Source of the DNA: an uncultured Clostridia bacterium
Lineage (GTDB): Bacteria; Bacillota; Clostridia; Lachnospirales; Anaerotignaceae
Length of the DNA stretch: 18,468 bases
Assembly (NCBI GenBank): GCA_910583755.1
Contig: CAJTZO010000006.1
Span: 69,519-87,986, forward strand
Reading direction: 5' to 3'
The notes below the pieces were generated by a model. That model did not search any database. It was not told the DNA's origin and worked only from the letters and a program-made list of their open reading frames with translations. Numbering within the stretch: the first letter of the stretch is position 1; each line of letters opens with the position of its first letter. A program made the position numbers and the translations under genes. This document shows positions 1 to 6,042 of this stretch, in pieces.

Positions 1-108
1 CTGGCATAACCGGAACAACAGGTGGTTCTGGTTGTACTGGCATAACCGGAACAACAGGTGGTTCTGGTTGTACTGGCATAACCGGAACAACGGGTGGTTC
101 TGGCATTA
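1..108 (-). repeat. 36-bp in-frame tandem repeat coding for proline-rich tail
   Basis: Three consecutive units begin at 1, 37 and 73. Each starts CTGGCATAACCGGAACAAC. The first two units are identical. The third has A to G at the position after that string and diverges in its last few bases (from about 104). Read on the minus strand each unit encodes 12 residues of the pattern VQPEPPVVPVMP. The array reaches the window edge, so its true copy number is unknown. Because 36 is a multiple of three, copy-number change would keep the frame. Confidence 0.9.
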
Positions 109-1672
109 TTGGTCTTACGGGCATGGTTGGTTGTTTTGTAGCAATTATTCCTACTTTTGATTCCAATTCTGCCGCTATTTGTTTTTCTTTCGTTGCTTCA
201 TCAAAATATCTCATTTCCTGCAACATATTCCCAAGATTATTATGATAGGTTGCATTACTTGGGTCTAATTCTACCGCTTTTTGACCTTCTTTAATGGCTT
301 CTTCATAAAGTTCCATTTGATATAATGCTGCTCTAAAATTATCATGATATCTTGCATTTTCTGGGTCTAATTTTACCGCTTTTTGTGCTTCTTTTAATGC
401 TTCCTCATAATTTTTTGTTTCATATAACATTCTGCTTAACATATCATGATATTTTGCATTTTCTGGCTCTAGCTCTACTGCCAGTTGTGCTTCTTTCATT
501 GCTTCTTCATAGCGTTCCAATTCATGCAAAGTTGTTGCAAGACCACTATGATATCTTGCATTTTCTGGGTCTAATTTTACCAATTTGGACATAATTTCTG
601 ATGCTTCTAAATATCTTCCAGCATAATTCAACATAATTGCTTTTCTGTATAAACTTTGCAATTTTGTTTGTGAAGTTACTTTTTGAATCGCTTTTTCAAT
701 TTCCTGATAATCATTCCACATAACCGCTTTTGTGGTTGCTGTTTTTTCTGTAAAGTCATCCACCGTATTCGTTAGCATTTGGAATCTTTTTTCTGCATCA
801 TTGATAAACATATTTTTTGATGGTAATTTACATTCTAATTCTGCTGCTAATAAATATAGCACTTCATCAAATCCTGTATGCTTAATCAAATATCCACTTG
901 TATCATCTAAAAATTTTAAAATAACATCATTTACTTCTTCGGTATCATAAAACATCCAATAAGGAAATTTCCATTCATTGTTTAAAAATTTATCTACATT
1001 TTCCAATAAAAAGTTAATCAAACTTTTATCGTTTCCTGCGTAACCTATAAAAATTGGATGGTATTCTGAAAAAACTTTATTTAATGCTTCTTTCCAATTT
1101 TCATGTAATGTTCCAAAAGGTTCCACTTTATTTGGATGAAAAAGTAGTTCTCTATGTATTTTAACAATGGTTGGCTTGCTAGGTTGTGCTGATACATAAT
1201 GTGCCAATGTTTCATGTTCTACAACCAACGGAATGGTTCTGGTATAATAGGTAACTGCTTCCTCTATCATGTGGTCAAAATTTGTTGTAATTACAACATT
1301 ATTTTGTGTTTGTGTCAATAAATAGGAAAGCATCACATAACCAATACTTGGTTTTGCACGTTCCATTAATTTTTCTAAATAATTATAGCCATCTATCGGA
1401 CGTCTTTTAAAACGTTCTTCATAATATTGATTATAAAAACTGTATTGGTTTGTATCATTTATATTTAACTCTTGTTTCCATTTCAAGTGTTTTTCTCTAT
1501 TTCTTTCAAGTAACTCTTTTTCCCATATATTCACAAGTTCTTGTGCTGACTTTATACCAGATGTGGTAGAGGCCCCTGCTCCCAACACAAAACAAAATTT
1601 TCTTGGATGTGGACCACTGGTCACTTCTCTTATTTCCTTAACAAATCCATTTAAAGAAAGTTCCTCATACAT
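1..1672 (-). CDS. SIR2-like domain / TPR / proline-rich repeat protein (3' end off window)
   Basis: The frame is open for 557 codons from ATG 1672 to the left edge, so the C-terminus is missing. An AAGGAG site at 1681-1686, 8 nt upstream, fixes the start. Residues about 25-260 look like a SIR2-like (SIR2_2 type) NAD-binding domain: GAGAS at 31-35, TTNFD at 129-133 (N131), KIHRE at 171-175 (H173) and FIGYAGND at 208-215. The Asn and His that sirtuin-like NADases need are present. Residues about 335-500 hold TPRs with a 34-residue period, each containing a PENA.YH motif and a YEEA.KE helix. After that comes a proline-rich tail of 12-residue repeats rich in P, V, E and Q. There is no signal peptide, so it should be cytosolic. 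SIR2 plus a repeat scaffold is known among NAD-depleting phage-defence proteins. That role here is inference: no partner gene is visible, and the downstream neighbour is outside the window. A signalling or housekeeping NAD-binding role is possible. Confidence 0.8.
   Translation of the reverse strand, partial: MYEELSLNGFVKEIREVTSGPHPRKFCFVLGAGASTTSGIKSAQELVNIWEKELLERNREKHLKWKQELNINDTNQYSFYNQYYEERFKRRPIDGYNYLEKLMERAKPSIGYVMLSYLLTQTQNNVVITTNFDHMIEEAVTYYTRTIPLVVEHETLAHYVSAQPSKPTIVKIHRELLFHPNKVEPFGTLHENWKEALNKVFSEYHPIFIGYAGNDKSLINFLLENVDKFLNNEWKFPYWMFYDTEEVNDVILKFLDDTSGYLIKHTGFDEVLYLLAAELECKLPSKNMFINDAEKRFQMLTNTVDDFTEKTATTKAVMWNDYQEIEKAIQKVTSQTKLQSLYRKAIMLNYAGRYLEASEIMSKLVKLDPENARYHSGLATTLHELERYEEAMKEAQLAVELEPENAKYHDMLSRMLYETKNYEEALKEAQKAVKLDPENARYHDNFRAALYQMELYEEAIKEGQKAVELDPSNATYHNNLGNMLQEMRYFDEATKEKQIAAELESKVGIIATKQPTMPVRPIMPEPPVVPVMPVQPEPPVVPVMPVQPEPPVVPVMP
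245..660 (-). repeat. 102-bp periodic TPR-coding repeats
   Basis: The string GCATT followed by TTCTGGGTCTAA (or a close variant) recurs at 252, 354, 456 and 558, exactly 102 bp (34 codons) apart. These are the DNA images of successive TPR units of the SIR2-TPR protein. Similarity is highest between the 354 and 558 copies, which suggests internal duplication. Confidence 0.8.
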
Positions 1673-2024
1673 TTTTATTTCTCCTTTTTTTTAATTTTCA
1701 CATGATTGTATAAAATATTTCTGCTTTTAAAACATACTATTTTATCCATACATTATGTGAGGGTGCAAGCACTCATTTTGCAAGCATATTAAAACTATGT
1801 GTTCATTCTACCATATTTTTTATTTTTTGACAATCATTTATCTTTTCCAAGTCAATAAAATCTTTCCATACATAGGTTGTTTTTCAGCACTTTTTAGTAT
1901 CGAATTTCCTCATTTTGAAGCATAAAGATATGCTATTGCAACCCTTGTACAACCTTTTTTTTAATATATGCTTGATTGTATAGGATGATTCCTTTTCTAA
2001 CGAAAAAGAGGATAGATACTTTGT
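1673..2024. other. Intergenic region upstream of the SIR2-TPR gene
   Basis: About 350 nt without a credible gene. It contains the SIR2-TPR promoter (1805-1833) and its ribosome binding site (1681-1686). Between them are two direct copies of TGCAAGCA (1764-1771 and 1779-1786). The first copy lies in a short imperfect hairpin, 1758-1775. The string TGATTGTATA occurs at both ends of the region (near 1703 and 1972). I see no convincing terminator for the DUF434 gene here, so some read-through into the SIR2 gene is possible. Confidence 0.5.
1805..1833 (-). promoter_or_regulatory. Sigma-A promoter of the SIR2-TPR gene
   Basis: On the minus strand, TTGTCA (1833-1828), a 17-nt spacer and TAGAAT (1810-1805) are each one mismatch from consensus, and a TGG just before the -10 makes it an extended -10 (TGN). 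Transcription should start near 1798, giving a leader of about 125 nt before the ATG at 1672. Confidence 0.65.
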
Positions 2025-2750
2025 TTACTTTATATTATTTTTAAAATCAATTACACAATTTTTTACAGTCTGTTCTATTTTTTTGTTTAAATTAATCCAG
2101 CTTTTACAGTTATCCAAGATAATTGCATCACTTGTAATTACATTTTCTAGTTCCTGCAAGGTTCTATCCACATCATGAATGACATTGACTTCTATTTCAT
2201 AGGAAAATGCTTCTAATAATTCTAGTATTTTTTTCTTTAATGTCCCTGAATTAGATACAGGTGCATCCAAATAAAAAACAGCTTTTTTTATCTGATATTG
2301 TTCTAGTGCTTCCCCAATATGCATAATTGCCAATGGGGTTTTATCAATTATTCTATAACTTCCCCTTAATGCAGCCAAATCTCGTATTGTTCCATCCATA
2401 CATTGCAATAATAAAGACTGAGATAATGCTACTTCTAAAGTGATAATTGTATTAAAAGCGTCAATATGTACCACTCTGTTTTGAAAATTGCATTTAATTT
2501 CTTTTTGTTTTCTGTTTTCTATATTTTTATCAGAAGAAATACCCCGCATTAAAGCTAATCTTTGCCGTTCAGATAATAAATAATGATTTCCTACAAAAGT
2601 TATCGCTCCTTTCATGGGATATCCTTGATTTAGCAAAAAATATAAATCATATCCTGCTTGGTATAGTTTTAATATGGAAGCATCATTAAAATCTCTTTTA
2701 TCACTATCAAAATAACCTCTTTTTACAATTTTACACATAACATTCCCCAT
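2025..2750 (-). CDS. DUF434 domain-containing protein
   Basis: The 241-residue product matches my recollection of the DUF434 family (with a C-terminal DUF5616-type part) found in archaea and some Firmicutes. The features I recognise are RGYFDSDKRDF near the N-terminus, a GYPMKGAITFVGNHYLL block (about 43-59) leading into SERQRLALMRG, then VVHIDAFNTIITLE (about 93-106), GTIRDLAALRGSYR (about 119-132) and YLDAPVSNSG (about 160-169). The hydrophobic strand ending in D with a following N, and the later D, resemble a PIN/NYN-like nuclease layout, but that is inference; no biochemical function is established. Two starts are possible. ATG 2750 has AAGGG too close to it, while ATG 2738 (residue 5) has GGGG at 6 nt and may be the true start. 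It is transcribed from its own promoter at 2770-2798, divergently from spoVA. Confidence 0.75.
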   Translation of the reverse strand: MGNVMCKIVKRGYFDSDKRDFNDASILKLYQAGYDLYFLLNQGYPMKGAITFVGNHYLLSERQRLALMRGISSDKNIENRKQKEIKCNFQNRVVHIDAFNTIITLEVALSQSLLLQCMDGTIRDLAALRGSYRIIDKTPLAIMHIGEALEQYQIKKAVFYLDAPVSNSGTLKKKILELLEAFSYEIEVNVIHDVDRTLQELENVITSDAIILDNCKSWINLNKKIEQTVKNCVIDFKNNIK

Positions 2751-2769
2751 TTCCCTTTATTTTAATTTT

Positions 2770-2798
2770 ATTATAGCAATTTTTTGAATATAGTACAA
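2770..2798 (-). promoter_or_regulatory. Sigma-A-like promoter of the DUF434 gene
   Basis: Minus strand: TTGTAC (2798-2793), 17-nt spacer, perfect TATAAT (2775-2770). The predicted start near 2763 leaves a leader of only 13-25 nt, depending on which ATG is used. Confidence 0.55.
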
Positions 2799-2848
2799 CT
2801 TTTCTTAAAAAAGCAACAATTTGAAAAAAAGAATGGAAAGAAAAAGTA

Positions 2849-2878
2849 GTATGTATTTTTATATTTTTAGAAATACTA
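2849..2878 (+). promoter_or_regulatory. Sigma-G-like promoter of the spoVA operon
   Basis: GTATG (2849-2853) fits the sigma-G -35 pattern GHATR. An 18-nt spacer follows, then AATACTA (2872-2878), six of seven matches to CATWHTA. Transcription would start near 2885, just ahead of the ribosome binding site at 2890-2896. In Bacillus subtilis spoVA is a sigma-G operon, so position and class agree. The match is by eye only. Confidence 0.5.
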
Positions 2879-2901
2879 AAACTGCAAAAGGTGGTGAAAG
2901 A

Positions 2902-3525
2902 ATGGATATTTACATCAAGCCGAATGAAAAAATTACCATAACAGGTAGAAAAATCGTTTATTTAAAAGATGTGGGAGAACTTTGGATACCCGGACAAAGT
3001 AGCGCTTGTTTAGAAAATTTAGTTGTATTTCAAATACCAGAAGATACAGAAAAAACGTATTTGCTTAGTGTTATGGATATCATAAAAGCAATTACATTAA
3101 AATTTACAGATGCAACAGTAAATAATGTAGGAGAAACAGATATTTTGCTTGTTTATCAGCAAAAAAGACAGCAGCCAAATAAATCATGGCTTTATAGTAA
3201 AATTGCTTTTATCTCCCTTGTATTATTTGCAGGTGCGTCAACTTCTATTATGTCTTTTCATTCTGATGCACAAATACCAAAAATATTCCAAAATTATTAT
3301 TATATCTTTTTTGGAGAATATAATGATATGCCCCTTATTTTAGCCATTCCTTATACCATAGGGTTAGGTGTGGGGATTATACTATTTTTTAACCATTTTT
3401 CCAAAAAATATATCACAAAAGACCCTACTCCAATTGAAATTGAAATGACAACCTATGAAAAAGAAGCAAATACCAGCATGATTGATGCTTTAAATAAAAA
3501 TTCTAAAAGTGGTGACAGTTCATGA
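2902..3525 (+). CDS. spoVAA: Stage V sporulation protein AA
   Basis: First gene of the spoVA block, 207 residues, close to the 206 of the Bacillus subtilis protein. A soluble N-terminal half (1-90) begins MDIYIKPNEKITI. Two hydrophobic helices follow at about 98-118 and 143-166, and then a polar tail. SpoVA proteins act in the inner forespore membrane in uptake of Ca-dipicolinic acid during sporulation and its release in germination; the exact role of SpoVAA is not settled. I chose ATG 2902 because GGTGGTGAA lies just ahead of it and the sigma-G-like promoter lies within the only longer alternative (TTG 2821), which would add 27 lysine/arginine-rich residues unlike the family. Its stop overlaps the start of spoVAB by 4 nt, implying translational coupling. 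Confidence 0.85.
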   Translation: MDIYIKPNEKITITGRKIVYLKDVGELWIPGQSSACLENLVVFQIPEDTEKTYLLSVMDIIKAITLKFTDATVNNVGETDILLVYQQKRQQPNKSWLYSKIAFISLVLFAGASTSIMSFHSDAQIPKIFQNYYYIFFGEYNDMPLILAIPYTIGLGVGIILFFNHFSKKYITKDPTPIEIEMTTYEKEANTSMIDALNKNSKSGDSS

Positions 3526-3956
3526 ACTTATTTTTTTATTTCATCTTAATTTTATTGGGCTTGTCATCGGGTGGTATTGTAGCAGCAGGTATTTTTTCTT
3601 TTATTTCTGCAATAGGGATTGTACCACGTATGGCGAAAAGAACAAAAACACAAAAATATATTCCTCTTTATGAGGATATGATAACCATAGGTGGTATTTT
3701 TGGTACAACAACTATGTTTGTCTCTTATCATTTACCAATTGGTAATATTTTAGTGGCAATCTTTGCTTTTGCAAATGGAATTTTTGTAGGCTGTCTTGCC
3801 ATTGCCTTAGCAGAAGTCTTAAATGTAATTCCTATTTTTTTAAGACGCTCCCGTATTGTAGCAGGAATCCCTATGCTCATTTGTTCCATTGCATTTGGCA
3901 AGGTATTTGGTTCCTTATTATATTTTATTGTAAAAGGATTTTTTATTATGAATTGA
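3522..3956 (+). CDS. spoVAB: Stage V sporulation protein AB
   Basis: A 144-residue, very hydrophobic protein, close in length to SpoVAB of Bacillus (about 141). I see four or five membrane segments (about 3-30, 53-70, 74-98, 113-142), an early GLSSGGIVAAGIFSF glycine-rich helix and an IVPRMAKRT loop typical of the family. It starts inside the spoVAA stop (ATGA) and is followed after 13 nt, which contain a GAGGAGG site, by spoVAC. Like SpoVAA it is membrane-bound and sporulation-specific, and its molecular function is unknown. Many clostridia lack spoVAA and spoVAB, so presence of both is informative about lineage. Confidence 0.85.
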   Translation: MNLFFYFILILLGLSSGGIVAAGIFSFISAIGIVPRMAKRTKTQKYIPLYEDMITIGGIFGTTTMFVSYHLPIGNILVAIFAFANGIFVGCLAIALAEVLNVIPIFLRRSRIVAGIPMLICSIAFGKVFGSLLYFIVKGFFIMN

Positions 3957-3969
3957 GGAGGAAAATTAT

Positions 3970-4416
3970 ATGGAAGAAACAACACAAGCAAAACAAATGT
4001 ATGACAAAATGGTAAAAGAAGCTTCTCCAGATAGTCCTATTGTCTTAAATTGCATCAAAGCTTTTGTATCTGGTGGTATTATTTGTACCATAGGACAGCT
4101 TTTGAGAAATTATATTGAAACATTTTCTTTCGGAGAAGATACTACTTCTTTAATTGTCTGTGTTATCTTAATCTTACTTTCTGCTATTTTAACAGGTTTA
4201 GGGATTTATGGAAAACTAGGGAAATATTGTGGTGCAGGAACCATTGTGCCCATTACAGGCTTTGCCAATTCTGTTGTCTCTCCAGCGATTGAATTTAAAA
4301 AAGAAGGGCTTGTCTTTGGTATGGCTGCTAAAATGTTTTTAATTGCAGGTCCTGTCATTGTATATGGTACCCTAACCTCTATGGCAGTTGGTTTGATTTA
4401 TTATTTTATCGGTTAA
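3970..4416 (+). CDS. spoVAC: Stage V sporulation protein AC
   Basis: 148 residues, against about 150 in Bacillus. It has the conserved CIKAFVSGGIICTIGQ helix (about 28-43), GLGIYGKLGKYCGAGTIVPITGFANSV (about 77-103) and a C-terminal pair of helices. SpoVAC is an integral inner-membrane protein of the dipicolinic acid channel and behaves as a mechanosensitive channel in Bacillus subtilis. It is homologous to SpoVAE two genes downstream: both share GG.IC.IGQ and GAG..VP.TGF motifs, so the two look like an ancient duplication flanking spoVAD. An AGGAGG site lies 10-11 nt before the ATG, and the gap to spoVAD is 16 nt. Confidence 0.95.
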   Translation: MEETTQAKQMYDKMVKEASPDSPIVLNCIKAFVSGGIICTIGQLLRNYIETFSFGEDTTSLIVCVILILLSAILTGLGIYGKLGKYCGAGTIVPITGFANSVVSPAIEFKKEGLVFGMAAKMFLIAGPVIVYGTLTSMAVGLIYYFIG

Positions 4417-4432
4417 GGAGGAAAACACTATT

Positions 4433-5455
4433 ATGATGAAAGAAAAAAGAATCGGCGCACAAACTGTAAAATTATCAGAACCAGTTGTCATTGCTAGTGT
4501 ATCTTCTGTAGTGGGTCCAAAAGAAGGAGAAGGACCTTTAGGAGGATTATTTGATAAAGTAACAGAAGACGCCTTACATGGAGAAGATAGCTGGGAAAAA
4601 GCAGAGAGTAAATTTGTCACAGAATCTTTGCAATTAGCAGTAGAAAAATCTGGTAAAAAAATGAACGATATTAATTATATTTTATGTGGAGACCTATTAA
4701 ACCAATGTACAGGCACCACATTTGGTATCAAAGATTTTAAAGTTCCTTATTTTGGATTATTTGGTGCTTGTTCTACCATGGGAGAATCCATGAGTTTAGG
4801 TGCCATGTTAATAGATGGTGGATTTGCAGAAAATGTTTTAGTAGGTGCTTCCAGTCATTTTTGTGCAGCAGAAAAGCAGTTTCGTTTTCCACTTGCACTG
4901 GGAACACAGAGACCTCCTAGTGCCACATGGACTGTCACAGGGGATGGTTCCGCAGTATTATCTAAAAAAGGAAAAGGACCAGTCATTACAGAAATTACAA
5001 CCGGAAAGGTTATTGATATGGGTGTAACAGATACCATGAATATGGGTGCAGCAATGGCTCCTGCCGCAGTGAATGTATTAACAGCTCATTTTAAAGAAAC
5101 AGGAAGACAACCCAGTTATTATGATGTTATTGCTACAGGAGATTTAGGATATATCGGAAAACAACTTGTCATAGAGTTGATGGCAAAAGAAGGGTATGAA
5201 ATGGGTGAAAATTTTACAGACTGTGGTATTGAAATCTTTGACAAAGAAAATCAAGATACTCATTCTGGCGGAAGTGGTTGTGCTTGTTCTGCTGTTACTT
5301 TTGCTAGTTATTTTTATAAAAAGTTGATAGAAGGCAGCATTGGCAGAATGTTATTTTTGCCTACAGGTGCTTTGATGAGTCCTACCACATCTCAACAAGG
5401 CTCTACCATTCCAGGAATTGCACATGGTGTTGTGATTGAAGCTAGAACAGAATAG
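4433..5455 (+). CDS. spoVAD: Stage V sporulation protein AD (dipicolinic acid-binding)
   Basis: 340 residues, against about 338 in Bacillus. SpoVAD is a peripheral forespore membrane protein with a thiolase/KAS-III-like fold that binds dipicolinic acid and hands it to the SpoVAC/AE channel. Visible family marks are PVVIASVSSVVGPKEGEGPLG (about 17-37), GACSTMGES around Cys113 in the place of the thiolase nucleophile, ATWTVTGDGSAVL (about 164-176), and the C-terminal HSGGSGCACSAV (about 277-288). Two adjacent ATG codons (4433, 4436) follow an AAGGAGG. The site sits 11 nt from the first and 14 nt from the second, so the first is preferred. An 11-nt gap separates it from spoVAE. Confidence 0.96.
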   Translation: MMKEKRIGAQTVKLSEPVVIASVSSVVGPKEGEGPLGGLFDKVTEDALHGEDSWEKAESKFVTESLQLAVEKSGKKMNDINYILCGDLLNQCTGTTFGIKDFKVPYFGLFGACSTMGESMSLGAMLIDGGFAENVLVGASSHFCAAEKQFRFPLALGTQRPPSATWTVTGDGSAVLSKKGKGPVITEITTGKVIDMGVTDTMNMGAAMAPAAVNVLTAHFKETGRQPSYYDVIATGDLGYIGKQLVIELMAKEGYEMGENFTDCGIEIFDKENQDTHSGGSGCACSAVTFASYFYKKLIEGSIGRMLFLPTGALMSPTTSQQGSTIPGIAHGVVIEARTE

Positions 5456-5466
5456 GAGGGAATCAT

Positions 5467-5820
5467 ATGGATTTTGTAAAAGCCTTTTTAGTAGGTGGCG
5501 CAATTTGTGTTATTGGACAAATTCTTATTGATAAAACAAAGTTAATGTCTGGCAGAATTTTAGTCATGTTTGTATGCTTAGGCTGTATTTTAGGTGGACT
5601 TGGTTGGTACACACCTATTGAGGAGTTTGGCGGCGCGGGTGCAACCGTACCTTTAACAGGTTTTGGCTATAATCTTGCCAAAGGGGTTATGGAAGAAGTA
5701 GATAGTGTTGGATTTTGGGGTATTTTTACAGGTGGTATGAAAGCAGCCGCAGGTGGTATTAGTGCAGCAGTAGTATTTGCATTTTTGACAGCATTAGTTT
5801 GTAATCCAAAAGAAAAATAA
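5467..5820 (+). CDS. spoVAE: Stage V sporulation protein AE (SpoVAEb type)
   Basis: 117 residues, against about 116 for SpoVAEb. It begins MDFVKAFLVGGAICVIGQIL, followed by GLGWYTPIEEFGGAGATVPLTGFGYNL (about 56-82) and a final helix with AAAGGISAAVVFAF. It is a paralogue of SpoVAC and the second membrane subunit of the dipicolinic acid channel. An AGGAGG site lies 7 nt ahead of the ATG. It is the last gene of the operon here: no spoVAEa, spoVAF or gerA-like gene follows before the terminator, unlike in Bacillus. Confidence 0.95.
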   Translation: MDFVKAFLVGGAICVIGQILIDKTKLMSGRILVMFVCLGCILGGLGWYTPIEEFGGAGATVPLTGFGYNLAKGVMEEVDSVGFWGIFTGGMKAAAGGISAAVVFAFLTALVCNPKEK

Positions 5821-5837
5821 AACGTTGTCCGTAAATG

Positions 5838-5988
5838 TTTTTTTTGAAAGCAGTAAAGAACTTTTAACGAAAACAATATTTTTTTAAAAATATTATTTTT
5901 ATAAGGAAAAACATTCGTTTTTCTAATAAAGTTTTTGGTTCAACTTTTTTCAAAAAGGGGTTGTAGGTTTTAGGCAACACTCAAGGGT
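5838..5988 (+). repeat. Intergenic inverted-repeat (MITE-like) element
   Basis: Left arm 5838-5874 and right arm 5917-5956 are imperfect inverted repeats of about 37-40 nt. The reverse complement of the left arm reads GTTTTCGTTAAAAGTTCTTT, and the right arm reads GTTTTTCTAATAAAGTTTTT. Both then continue into a CTTTC- or TTTTC-AAAAA tract. The centre holds an A/T hairpin (AATATT repeated, 5875-5894) and a perfect GAAAAAC/GTTTTTC stem (5906-5923). TAATAAAGTT at 5924-5933 also pairs with AACTTTATTA at 5991-6000. No reading frame is present. It may be a small non-coding mobile or dispersed element, or a structured 3' UTR of spoVAE. Confidence 0.5.
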
Positions 5989-6006
5989 TTAACTTTATTA
6001 AAAAAC

Positions 6007-6037
6007 AAAAAGGAGTGAAAAAAACACTCCTTTTTTT
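6007..6037. terminator. Bidirectional terminator between spoVAE and pheT
   Basis: AAAAAGGAGTG (6007-6017), a 7-nt A loop, CACTCC plus seven T. Read on either strand it is a G/C-containing stem followed by a T tract, so it can stop both spoVA transcripts and pheST transcripts. The pheT stop is only 5 nt away. Confidence 0.85.
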
Positions 6038-6042
6038 GGTTA

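Noticed and set aside
1..108. CRISPR-like direct repeats
   Set aside because: The units are directly adjacent with no spacers and lie in frame inside a long coding region.
352..594. Plus-strand open frame of 80 codons
   Set aside because: It is antisense to the TPR repeats of the SIR2-TPR gene; its internal repetition (HFLGLILP) just mirrors the 102-bp units, and it has no ribosome binding site.
2821..2901. Upstream TTG start for spoVAA
   Set aside because: No good ribosome binding site, a basic N-terminal extension unlike the family, and overlap with the sigma-G-like promoter.
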